Source: Deltaproteobacteria bacterium
Lineage (GTDB): Bacteria; JADJOY01
Direction of reading: 5' to 3'
Assembly: GCA_016713535.1 (NCBI GenBank)
Contig: JADJOY010000022.1
Location: 1-64,000, forward strand
Length of the DNA stretch: 64,000 nucleotides
Positions within the stretch are counted from its first letter, which is position 1; every line of letters starts with the position of its first letter. Below are positions 9,299 through 18,057 of this stretch, in pieces. The notes beneath the pieces are model-generated. The model saw nothing but the letters and a program-made list of their open reading frames with translations, did no database searches and was not told the DNA's origin. The position numbers were made by a program, and so were the translations under genes.

Positions 9299-10361
9299 GA
9301 ATCCCTCTCGTCACCCGACCGCGCGGGCGCGGCCGCGTCCTCGACCGGAGCGGGGCTCAGACGCTCGAGTCGGCGCTCGAGCGCACGCACCCGCGCGCGC
9401 AGCTCGGGAAGGCTGCTCTCGGCCGCCTTGATCTTGAGGAAGTCGCGGTGCGGGACCGGCGGCCGGCCGGTCACCTCGGCACCCGCGGGAATGTCGCCCG
9501 GCACTCCGGATTGCGCCCCGATCCGCGCCCGATCCCCGATCGAGATGTGCCCCACCACGCCGACCTGGCCGCCGAGCTGGACCCAGGTGCCGATCCTGGT
9601 GGATCCGGCGATCCTGACCTGCGCCGCGAACGCGCAGTGCGGCCTGACGTTCACGTTGTGGGCGATCTGGACCAGGTTGTCGATCTTGGCACCCCGTCCG
9701 ATGCGGGTCTTCCCAGGGTCGCGCGGTCGATCGTCGTGTTCGCCCCGAGCTCGACGTCGTCCTCCAGCACCACCCTCCCCCACTTGTGGGATCTTCACCC
9801 AGCCGTCCCGGGTCGGCGCGAAGCCGAAGCCGTCTCCTCCGACAACGCAGCCCGGCTGGAGGATCACCCGGTCCCCGATGACCGAGCTTTCCGCACCACC
9901 ACGCCCGGGTGGAACCAGCCGTCCTCACCGATCGTGCAGTCGTCGCCGACGTGGATACCGGCCGTCAGGACCGTGCGCGCGCCGATCCGCGTGCGTTCGC
10001 CCACCGTGCACAGGGGGCCGATGGAAGCGGACGCGTGGATCCACGCGGATCCAGCGACCACGGCCGAAGGATGGATTCCGGCCGCGCGGCGCTCGCGCGG
10101 GTGGAACCGCTCGAGCGCCTTCGACAGCGCCAGGTAGACGGTGGGGGTGAGCAGCAGATTGCCGGGCAGCTCTCCGAGGTCCGGAGTCACGAGCAGAGCC
10201 GACGCGCCACATGCCCGAGCCGCCGATCGGTAGCGGGGGCTGGCGACGAACGAGAGCAACCCGGCCCCCGCGAGATGCAGCGGTGCGACCCCCTCGATCG
10301 TCACGTCGGGATCGCCGCGGAGCTCGACCCGGAGCTCGGACGCCAGGTCACCCAAACGCAT
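9295..10361 (-). CDS. lpxD: UDP-3-O-acylglucosamine N-acyltransferase LpxD (three apparent frameshifts)
   Basis: Reassembling the frames gives about 354 residues, normal for LpxD, the third lipid A enzyme. The N-terminal uridine-binding domain starts [10 protein letters not shown]; the beta-helix includes GDGFGFAPT and the catalytic His in [11 protein letters not shown]; a coiled-coil C-terminus follows. The frame changes near 9892 (VVVR to ESSVIGD), and again near 9778 and 9713, where two opposite shifts enclose a segment that reads [20 protein letters not shown] in the proper frame. The protein is perfectly conserved in type across all three breaks, so these look like indel errors rather than decay. 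The stop overlaps the fabZ start. Confidence 0.85.
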
Positions 10362-10385
10362 CGTTTCGCCTCGTGGTGGTGGGTG

Positions 10386-10412
10386 CGCCCGTGCGCCGGA
10401 GGCGCACGGGCG
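10386..10412 (-). terminator. Perfect 12-bp GC hairpin between skp and lpxD
   Basis: Bases 10386-10397 and 10401-10412 form a perfect 12-pair stem (CGCCCGTGCGCC and complement) with a GGA loop. No T-run follows on either strand, so it is not a standard intrinsic terminator. It could be an attenuating or mRNA-protecting hairpin that separates the Bam/Skp part of the transcript from the lipid A part. Confidence 0.5.
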
Positions 10413-10433
10413 GTGACTCGGGGATCGTGCGCC

Positions 10434-11006
10434 TCAGGGCTTCGAGCCCTTGCCCTCGGCGGCGGTCGGCGCTGGCATGCCCTCGGCGTCGAAGCGCTGG
10501 ATCAGCTTGTCGGTGAGGTCGTACGCGTTGTCCGAATAGAGGAGGTTGTGCGACTCGAACACCAGCGAATAGCCATCGTCCTTCGCCACCCGCTGCACGA
10601 TGTCGGCGAGCGCCTTGAGGATGCGCTGGGCGGCCTCGCCTTCCTTGCGCTTGAGCTCGTCTAGCACGTCGCTGCGGTAGCGCACGGCGTCCTTCTTGGT
10701 GCTCTCGATCTCGCGCTGCTTGTCGGCGAGGGCGTCGTCCTTCAGCGTGAGGCGCTGCTTGTCGACATCCTCTTGCAGCTTCTGGAGCTTCTTCGACATC
10801 TCGTCGAGCTGGGCCTGGGCCTTGTTCACCTCGGCCTCGAGCTTCGCCTTGGTCGCCTTCCCCTCCTTCGACGTGGTCAACGCACGCTGCAGATCGACGA
10901 CGCCGATCTTGACCCGCGCGTCCTGCGCATGGGCGGTAAGAGGCAGCGACAGCGCCGCGGCGACCAGCACGGACGCACGGAGCAAGGGGGTGAAGTAGCG
11001 GGGCAT
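10434..11006 (-). CDS. skp: Periplasmic chaperone Skp/OmpH
   Basis: A 190-residue exported protein starting at ATG 11006, with a GGAAGGA ribosome site about six bases upstream. A signal peptide ends in LPLTAHAQDA. The mature protein opens with KIGVVDLQRAL, the Skp trimer core strand, followed by a long charged coiled coil (about residues 45-125, rich in Lys, Glu and Gln) that forms the tentacles, and a C-terminal segment returning to the core. Skp holds unfolded outer-membrane proteins for the Bam complex, which fits its place directly after bamA with a 79-base gap. Confidence 0.92.
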   Translation of the reverse strand: MPRYFTPLLRASVLVAAALSLPLTAHAQDARVKIGVVDLQRALTTSKEGKATKAKLEAEVNKAQAQLDEMSKKLQKLQEDVDKQRLTLKDDALADKQREIESTKKDAVRYRSDVLDELKRKEGEAAQRILKALADIVQRVAKDDGYSLVFESHNLLYSDNAYDLTDKLIQRFDAEGMPAPTAAEGKGSKP

Positions 11007-11085
11007 GAGACGTCCTTCCTTTCTTGTTTCCGCGACCGCGCCGCGGGTGTTTACGGGATATCGACGAAGCAGCGCCCGCCGCCGC

Positions 11086-13374
11086 TCACAGCGGCGCGCC
11101 CACGCTGAACTGGAGCGAGCTCGCGTCGTCCCCTTCGCGGCGGACCAGAGGATAGCCAATCTCGAGCCTGAGCGGCCCGAGTGGCGAGAGCCAACGGAAC
11201 CCGAATCCCGCGGACGTCCGGAGCTTGTCGAGCTCGTACCCCACGCCCTCGGGATAGGCCTCGCCGGCGTCGAAGAACACGAGCCCCTTCAGCCCGAAGC
11301 TCGGCACCAGCGGGAAGATGAACTCCGTGTTGACGATGAGCTGCTTGTTGCCGCCGATCTCGTCCCCGGTGATCGGATCCTTGGGCCCGAGCGTTCGCAC
11401 GTCGTAGCCACGCACCGAGTTGATGCCACCCACGAAGTAACGCTCGAACAGCGGCAGATCCTGGCCGTCCTCGAGCGACGCGCCATAGCTGATCCGGCCA
11501 CGCAGCGCGAACACCGTCCCCCACACCACCGGGACGTACCACGCGGTACGGGCCTCGAGCTTGTAGAAATCGCTCGTGCCGCCGAGGAACACTCCGGCGA
11601 GCTCGGCGCTCATCAGGTTGTCGGAGCCGCGCGTCGGATCGAAGCGGTTGTTGAGCGTGTTGCGGCGCACCGCGGCGGTGATGCTGGAGATCTCGTCGGT
11701 ACCCTCCTCGGCGCGTAGCGTGGCCGAGGCGTTGATCGCCACGTCCGAGATCTCCACGTGCTCGAAGCCGTACGTCAGGCTGCCGTCGATGAACTCGATC
11801 AACGGATAGCCGATGGTCGCGTTACCACCGAGCCGGGAGCGAGTGAAGTCGTTGAAGTCCTGCTGGTCGTTGAACACCGAGAGCCCGGCCGAGATCCGCG
11901 TGTCGAGGAGATAGGGCTCGGTGAACTGCAGGTCGATCAACTGACGGCGCGAGCCCAGGTCGGCGTTCGCGACGAGGCTCTCACCGAGCCCCCGGAAGTT
12001 GTGCTGCGTGACGCGGAGGTTCACCAGGAAGGAGTCGACGCTCGAGAACCCGGCGCCCGCCGAGAGGGTTCCGGTCTGCCCCTCCTTGACCTTGATCTTG
12101 AGATCGACCTCGTCGTCCTTCTGGGTCCGGTTCTCCTCGAAGTCGATCGTGTCGAAGAAGCCGAGCCGCTCCAGGCGTTGCTTCGAAACGCGCAGGCGCG
12201 CGCCCGAGTAGGTGCTGCCCTCGCTCACGCGCAGCTCGCGCCGCACCACCTTGTCGCGGGTCTTGGTGTTGCCCTCGACCTCGATGCGCCGGAAGTGGAC
12301 CTTCTTGCCCTGCTGGATCTGGAACACGACCTCGACGGTGTGCGCGTCGCGGTCGAGCTTCGTCAGCGGATCGACCTTCGCGAACGCGAAGCCGCGGTCG
12401 GCGTAGACCTCGGTCAGCCGCTGGATGTCCTGCCGCAGGAGGTCGCGGTTGAGGATGTCGTCCTTCTTCGACTGCACGCGGTCGACCAGCGGGTAGCCGT
12501 CGGGATCAGGGAGGACGTCCCCCGAGAGCGCGGTCGAGGAGATCCGGTACTGGGGTCCCTCGTCGATGCCGATCGTCACGTGAAGGCCGTCGTCCCGGAA
12601 GTCGAGCCGGGGCTCGGACACGCGATGATCCAGGTAGCCGTTGTTGTAGTAGAGCGACGAGATCCGCGCGACGTCGCCGTCGAGCTGCTCCTTGCGGTAG
12701 AGCCCGCGCTCGGTGAGCCAGCTCAGGAACCACTTCTCCTTGGTCTCGATCACGTCGAGGATCGCGTCGCTGTCGAAGTGCTCGTTTCCCTCGAACGCGA
12801 ACTGGACGACGTAGACCTCCTCGTTCTCGCGGATCTTGTAGACGACGTCGACGGTTTGCTCGCTGGGCAGGACCTCGCTCTCGACCTGCGCGTGGGTGTA
12901 GCCCTTGGCATCGTAGAGCTCACGGATCTTCTTGACGTCCGCGCGCACCTTGTCGTCGTCGAGGAGCTCGCGCGGCTTGACCTCGACGACCTCCCGGATC
13001 TTGTCCTCGTTGATCTCGTCGTTGCCCGTGATCCGCACCTCGTGAACGCGGGGGTTCTCGGTGAGGACGAAGGTCACGACGGTCCCGACGGCGCCCGGAT
13101 CGCTGCGCACCTGGATGTCGCGGAAATACCCGAGGCGATAGAGCGCCTTGACGTCGGCGCGGATCACGTCCGCGTCGAGCGGAGCGCCCGTATGGGTCCG
13201 GATCTCCTGCATCAAGCGGTCGGACTCGACGAGGCGGTTTCCCTCGAAGCGCACCGACTCGACGGTCACGTTCGCCGCCGACGCCGTTCCGGCCGATGCA
13301 CACGCCAGCAGCGCCAGGGCGAGCCCCAGGGCCCACGCGGACCACGTCCAACGATTCTCGTCACGGCTCGTCAT
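11086..13374 (-). CDS. bamA: Outer-membrane protein assembly factor BamA
   Basis: A 762-residue protein from ATG 13374, which overlaps the lolD stop as ATGA; the frame continues 20 codons further up but without an initiation signal. It has a signal peptide ending CASAGTASAANV, five POTRA domains (about residues 35-430) recognisable by repeated beta-alpha-alpha-beta units such as FRRIEVEGNTKT, then a 16-strand barrel. The loop 6 motif is INSVRGYDVRTLG, the VRGY form of the conserved VRGF. BamA folds beta-barrels into the outer membrane. Odd feature: the chain ends QFSVGAPL, lacking the terminal aromatic residue expected in a beta-signal. Confidence 0.95.
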   Translation of the reverse strand: MTSRDENRWTWSAWALGLALALLACASAGTASAANVTVESVRFEGNRLVESDRLMQEIRTHTGAPLDADVIRADVKALYRLGYFRDIQVRSDPGAVGTVVTFVLTENPRVHEVRITGNDEINEDKIREVVEVKPRELLDDDKVRADVKKIRELYDAKGYTHAQVESEVLPSEQTVDVVYKIRENEEVYVVQFAFEGNEHFDSDAILDVIETKEKWFLSWLTERGLYRKEQLDGDVARISSLYYNNGYLDHRVSEPRLDFRDDGLHVTIGIDEGPQYRISSTALSGDVLPDPDGYPLVDRVQSKKDDILNRDLLRQDIQRLTEVYADRGFAFAKVDPLTKLDRDAHTVEVVFQIQQGKKVHFRRIEVEGNTKTRDKVVRRELRVSEGSTYSGARLRVSKQRLERLGFFDTIDFEENRTQKDDEVDLKIKVKEGQTGTLSAGAGFSSVDSFLVNLRVTQHNFRGLGESLVANADLGSRRQLIDLQFTEPYLLDTRISAGLSVFNDQQDFNDFTRSRLGGNATIGYPLIEFIDGSLTYGFEHVEISDVAINASATLRAEEGTDEISSITAAVRRNTLNNRFDPTRGSDNLMSAELAGVFLGGTSDFYKLEARTAWYVPVVWGTVFALRGRISYGASLEDGQDLPLFERYFVGGINSVRGYDVRTLGPKDPITGDEIGGNKQLIVNTEFIFPLVPSFGLKGLVFFDAGEAYPEGVGYELDKLRTSAGFGFRWLSPLGPLRLEIGYPLVRREGDDASSLQFSVGAPL

Positions 13375-14165
13375 GCGCTGGGTCCCCGGTCCGGCCCGCT
13401 CGCCACCAGCCGACCGTCTAACATACGAAAACAACGCCCCATCCTGGCCGCGAGCTCAGGGTTGTGCGTGACCACGACGAGCGTGGTGCCGCGGCGACCA
13501 TTCATGTCGAGCAACAGATCGAAGACACGCTCGCCGGTGGAGACGTCGAGATTGCCGGTGGGCTCGTCGGCGAGCACCACCGCAGGGCTCATCACGAGCG
13601 CCCGCGCGAGCGACACCCGCTGCTGCTCCCCCCCCGACATCTCGCCGGGCCGGTGCGTCAGCCGATGCCCGACGCCGACCTCTTCCAGCAACCCCGCGGC
13701 GCGCTCACGCGCCGCCTTTTCGCTCTCACGCGCGATCAAGGCCGGCATCATGACGTTCTCGAGCGCCGAGAACTCGGGCAGGAGGTGGTGGAACTGGAAC
13801 ACGAAGCCGACCTGGCGGTTTCGGAGCTCGGCCCGCGCCAGCTCGCTCAGGCCATACACGTCCCGGCCGCCGATCTCGACCCGTCCGGCGGTGGGGCGCT
13901 CGAGCCCGCCCAGGACGTGGAGGAGGGTCGACTTGCCCGCACCGGAGGCCCCCATGATCGCCACCGACGAGCCGCGCTCGACGCTCAGGTCGACTGCGCG
14001 CAGCACCTCGACGGTCACGGCGTTCTTCTGGAACGACTTGCTGAGCCCGATCACCGCGACGCCGAGGGCATCGATCGAGGAGGCGTCGCCGCCGACGGCG
14101 GCGGAAGGGGCCGAGGAGATTCGAGGATCGGTCACGGGTGTGGTGGGATGCGCGAGCGCGGTCAC
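13371..14165 (-). CDS. lolD: Lipoprotein-releasing ABC transporter ATPase LolD
   Basis: A 264-residue ATPase, about 30 longer than usual because of a Ser/Ala-rich N-terminal leader. The LolCDE system extracts lipoproteins from the inner membrane and hands them to LolA. Motifs: GASGAGKSTLLHVLGGLERP (Walker A), LPEFSALENVMMPALI, the LolD-type signature MSGGEQQRVSLARAL and Walker B VVLADEPTGNLD. The start is GTG 14165, which overlaps the lolC stop as GTGA; a second GTG 33 bases later would give a more usual length, so the exact start is open. Confidence 0.92.
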   Translation of the reverse strand: MTALAHPTTPVTDPRISSAPSAAVGGDASSIDALGVAVIGLSKSFQKNAVTVEVLRAVDLSVERGSSVAIMGASGAGKSTLLHVLGGLERPTAGRVEIGGRDVYGLSELARAELRNRQVGFVFQFHHLLPEFSALENVMMPALIARESEKAARERAAGLLEEVGVGHRLTHRPGEMSGGEQQRVSLARALVMSPAVVLADEPTGNLDVSTGERVFDLLLDMNGRRGTTLVVVTHNPELAARMGRCFRMLDGRLVASGPDRGPSA

Positions 14166-15415
14166 TCGTAGCGCAACGCCTCGGCGGGATCGAGGCGGGA
14201 AGCCTGCCAGGACGGATAGATCGTGGCCAGATAGGAGATCGCGATCGCCACCAACGCCACCACCAGGACGTCGATCGAGTTCACCTTGCTCGGCACCTCG
14301 TCGATGTAGAACACCCCCTTCGGGATGATCTGGCAGCTGCAGACCTTCTCGACCACCCGGGCGAGCCGGGTGAGGTTGAGCGCCGTCACGAGCCCCACGC
14401 TGACGCCGATCGCGGTGCCGGCGAGCCCGACCGTCAGGCCCTCGACCTGGAAGATCTTGCGGATGCTCTTCGCCGAGGCGCCCATCGACTTGAGGATGGC
14501 GATGTCCTTGGTCTTCTCGAGCACCGTCATGATGAGCGTGCTGACGATGTTGAAGCCCGCGACCAGCGTGATGAGCAGCACCACCATGAAGTAGACGAAC
14601 CGCTCGAGGGCGAAAGCCTCGAACAGGCTCTTGTTCATGTGGATCCAGTTGCGCGTGCTGTAGGGGAACCCGAGCGCATCCTGGACGTGCGTGGCGATCT
14701 CCTCCGCCTGATAGGGATCGGTGAGACGCAGCTCCACGCCCGTCACCTGGTCTCCGAAGCCGAGGAGGCTCTGCCCTTCGGCGAGGTGCACGTAGCAAAG
14801 CGAGTTGTCGTACTCGTGCATCCCGGAATCGAAGATCCCGACCACGGTGAGGGGGCGCGAGCTGAACGCAGGCCCGAACGGGGTGATCGAGCCGCGCGGC
14901 GACACCGCGTCGACGCGATCGCCGACTCCGACCGAGAGCTGGCTCGCGAGGTCCTTGCCGAGGATGACGCCTCCCGGCTTACCCTTCCCGCCCGGTGCCA
15001 GGTCCGCGAGGCTGCCCGACGCCAGGTCCGAGAGCACCTCGATCACCTTGGGAGCGGTCACGGGATCGATCCCGCGCACCACCACCCCCGAGCTCGAGAC
15101 GTCGTTCTTGAGCATGATCTGGGCATAGACGAAGGGGGTCGCCTCCGCGACACCGGGAGTCCGCCGTGCCACCTCGATCACGTGGCCCGGGTCGTCGATC
15201 CCGCCGCCGAACCTGAGCACCATGACGTGCGGGTTGATGCCGAGGATCTTGGACTTGAGCGCGTCCTCGAACCCCGTCAGCACGGCGAGCACGATGATCA
15301 GCGCGGCCACACCCACCGTGAACCCCGCGAGCGAGATCAGCGAGATCACCGACACGAAGGTCTGCTTGCCGCGGGTCCGCAGGTAGCGCCCGCCCACGAA
15401 GGTCTCGAACTTCAC
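14162..15415 (-). CDS. lolC: Lipoprotein-releasing system permease LolC/LolE type
   Basis: A 417-residue inner-membrane permease. It begins KFETFVGGRYLRTRGKQTF, the LolC/E N-terminal signature, with a first helix around residues 24-47, a large periplasmic domain (about 50-265), and three more helices, ending SRLDPAEALRYE as in the family. Only one permease gene is present, as in organisms that use a single LolF-like subunit, presumably as a homodimer with LolD. The start is GTG 15415, overlapping the lysS stop; the stop overlaps lolD. Confidence 0.92.
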   Translation of the reverse strand: MKFETFVGGRYLRTRGKQTFVSVISLISLAGFTVGVAALIIVLAVLTGFEDALKSKILGINPHVMVLRFGGGIDDPGHVIEVARRTPGVAEATPFVYAQIMLKNDVSSSGVVVRGIDPVTAPKVIEVLSDLASGSLADLAPGGKGKPGGVILGKDLASQLSVGVGDRVDAVSPRGSITPFGPAFSSRPLTVVGIFDSGMHEYDNSLCYVHLAEGQSLLGFGDQVTGVELRLTDPYQAEEIATHVQDALGFPYSTRNWIHMNKSLFEAFALERFVYFMVVLLITLVAGFNIVSTLIMTVLEKTKDIAILKSMGASAKSIRKIFQVEGLTVGLAGTAIGVSVGLVTALNLTRLARVVEKVCSCQIIPKGVFYIDEVPSKVNSIDVLVVALVAIAISYLATIYPSWQASRLDPAEALRYE

Positions 15416-16894
15416 TCGCCACTCCCCTCGACCGCGGCGTCCTCGGCCGCCGCTTCCTCGGCCGACTGCGGCCTGAGCTGCGGGAACAGCAGCACGTCAC
15501 GGATCGACACCGCGCCCGTGAAGAGCATCACCAGGCGATCGATGCCGATGCCGCAACCGGCGGTCGGCGGCAACCCGTGCTCGAGGGCGCGCACGTAGTC
15601 GTCGTCGATCCTGCGGATCCCGCTCGGGTCGTTCGCGACCTGGTCGAGGAACCGCTGGCGCTGATCGGCGGCGTCGTTGAGCTCGCTGAACGCGTTCGAC
15701 ACCTCGCGCCCGCCGACGTAGAGCTCGAAGCGGTCGACGAGCGAGGGGTCGGCGTCGTTCCGGCGCGCGAGCGGCGAGGTCTCGACCGGGAATCCCACCA
15801 CGAAGGTGGGATCGATCAGCTCCGCTTCGAAGAGGTGCTCGAAGAGCGCGAGCGTCACCTCGCCGGCGCTCGGGTCTCCCTCGACCGCGAGGCCGTTCGC
15901 ACGGGCGAGCGCGCCGACCTTCACGGGGTCCATGAGATCTGTCACCCCGACGCCGAGCCGCTCGGCGAGCGCCTCGCGCATGCGGAGACGCCGGAACGGA
16001 CGCTCCATCTGGATCGTGTGCTCGCCCCAGCTGAGGACCTTGGGGTCCTCGAGCAGACCCTCCCGGTGCAGTCCGTCCGCCACGTACACGAAGAGCTCCT
16101 CGACTTCCTCGATCAGGTCCTCGTAGGTCGCGAAGCCCTGGTAGAACTCGAGCATCGTGAACTCGGGATTGTGGCGGGTCGAGAGGCCCTCGTTGCGGAA
16201 GCAGCGCCCGATCTCGAACACCCGGTCGAGCCCTCCCACCACCAGGCGCTTGAGATACAGCTCGGGCGCGACCCGCAGGTAGAGGTCGACGTCGAGGGCG
16301 TTGTGGTGGGTCTGGAACGGCCGCGCCAGCGCCCCGCCGGGGAGCGCCTGCAGCATCGGGGTCTCGACCTCGAGGAAGCCTCGCTCGGTGAGGAAGGCGC
16401 GCACCAGCGAGACCACCCGCGCGCGGGTGACGAACGCGCGGCGCGTCCTCGTTGGCGATGAGGTCGAGGTAGCGTCGACGGTAGCGCGTCTCGATGTCCT
16501 TGAGACCGTGCCATTTCTCGGGGAGCGGGTGCTGCGCCTTGACCAGCAACCGCACCTCGCTGGCGGCGAGGGTGAGCTCGCCGGTCCGGGTGCGAAAAGG
16601 GCGCCCGCGCACCCCCACCACGTCGCCCGGACGGAGGCCGCGGAACACCGCGAACGCCTCCTCGCCGAGCACGTCCTTGCGGCCGTGGACCTGGAGCTTG
16701 CCGGTGCCGTCGAGGAGGTGCGCGAAGCCCGCCTTCCCCATGTCGCGCTTGGACACCACGCGGCCACCGATCGCGACCTCCGCGTCGAGGGGCTCACCAC
16801 CTACCACCGCGCGTTCGCCGAACTCGTCGGCCACTCCGCGAGCCCGATGGGTGGGCCGGAAGTCGTTCGGATACACCAGCCCTGAGCTCGTCAT
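15412..16894 (-). CDS. lysS: Lysyl-tRNA synthetase LysS, class II (one-base frameshift)
   Basis: About 493 residues after one correction near 16437-16444, in the run GCGCCGCGCG. The N-terminal OB-fold anticodon-binding domain (GRVVSKRDMGKAGFAHL) is in the first frame up to LDLIANED; the catalytic domain continues in the next frame with motif 2 (FRNEGLSTRHNPEFTMLE) and motif 3 (GCGIGIDRLVMLFTG). It charges tRNA-Lys. The start ATG 16894 overlaps the prfB stop as ATGA, the well-known prfB-lysS pairing. A real pseudogene is unlikely because both parts are fully conserved. Confidence 0.9.
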
Positions 16895-18034
16895 ACGTCG
16901 ATCCCGTCGGAGGAGCCGTCACTGGCGCCCTCGCCCATCAGATAACCCTCGATGAACCGGTCGAGGTCGCCGTCGAGCACCGCGGTGGGATTGCCGGACT
17001 CGACACCCGTGCGGTGGTCCTTGACCATCTGGTAGGGCTGCAGCACGTAGGAGCGGATCTGGGAGCCCCATTCGATCTTCTTCTTCGAGCCCGAGAGGTT
17101 CTCCAGGTGCTTCTCCCGTGCCTCGAGCTCGAGCTCGAGGAGCTGGCTCCTGAGGAGCTTCATGGCGGTGTGCCGGTTCTTGTGCTGCGAGCGCTCGTTC
17201 TGGCACTGCACCACGATCCCGGTCGGGAGGTGGGTGATGCGCACCGCCGAGTCGGTGCGGTTGACGTGCTGCCCGCCCGCACCCGACGCCCGGTAGGTGT
17301 CTTCCTTCAAGTCGGCCTTGTTGATCTCGACCTCGACGTCGTCGTCGATCTCCGGCGAGACGCCCACGGAGCAGAACGACGTGTGCCGGCGCTTGGCCGC
17401 GTCGAACGGCGAGATCCGCACCAGGCGGTGAACGCCGCGCTCGGCGCGCATGTAGCCGTAGGCGTGTCCGCCCCTCAGGATCAAGGTTGCGCTCTTGATG
17501 CCGGCGTCGTCGGCCATGAGGAGATCGACCACCTCGCTCTCGAAACCGCGGCGCTCGGCCCAGCGCTTGTGCATGCGCAGCAGCATCTCGGCCCAGTCCT
17601 GCGCCTCCGTGCCGCCGGCTCCCGCGTGGATCGCGACGATCGCATTGCGGTGATCCTCGGGTCCCGAGAGCATCCGCTCGAGCTCACGGTCACGCACCCA
17701 GCCTTCGAGGAAGTCGACTCGCTGCTCGAGCTCCGCCACTGCTTCGGCCTCGCCCTCGCGCGCCATCTCCCCGTACACGGCTGCGTCGTCGAGAGCCGAG
17801 TCCGCCTTGGCCCAGGTGTCGAGCTCCTCGCGGACCTTGCTGCGATCGCGCAGCACCGCTTGAGCCTTGTCACGATCGTTCCAGAAGTCGCCCTGCGAGC
17901 TCAGCTCGTCGAGCTCGTTCAGCTTTCGCTTCGTGGCCTCGAGGTCAAAGATGCCCCCGAATGTCGGAGATCTTCTGCCGCACCTTCGCGAGACGCCCCT
18001 CGGCGTCGAGCACGCGCTCTTCCAGCTCCACCAT
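16891..18034 (-). CDS. prfB: Peptide chain release factor 2, made by programmed +1 frameshift
   Basis: Translation starts at ATG 18034 behind a GGGGGA ribosome site and meets an in-frame UGA at codon 30. A +1 shift there continues as [20 protein letters not shown] and yields 380 residues. The GGQ loop ([15 protein letters not shown]) and the RF2 stop-recognition SPF motif ([14 protein letters not shown]) are present. RF2 ends translation at UAA and UGA. The gene follows lnt after 23 bases and overlaps lysS. Unlike the other frame changes in this window, this one sits on the canonical regulatory site. Confidence 0.96.
17944..17959 (-). promoter_or_regulatory. RF2 autoregulatory frameshift site (SD-like CGGGGG, CTT TGA C)
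   Basis: On the minus strand the sequence CGGGGGCATCTTTGAC matches the E. coli prfB site (AGGGGGTATCTTTGAC) in arrangement: an internal Shine-Dalgarno-like G run three bases before the slippery CTT, then the UGA stop followed by C. Low RF2 lets the ribosome slip +1 and make more RF2. Confidence 0.96.
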
Positions 18035-18057
18035 GTCGATTCCCCCGGGTTCGAGAT

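Noticed and set aside
11758-14328. Very long open frame on the plus strand opposite bamA and lolD
   Set aside because: It mirrors the codon pattern of the true minus-strand genes, has no family motifs, and consists of Leu/Val/Asp/Glu/Arg-rich shadow sequence typical of high-GC DNA.
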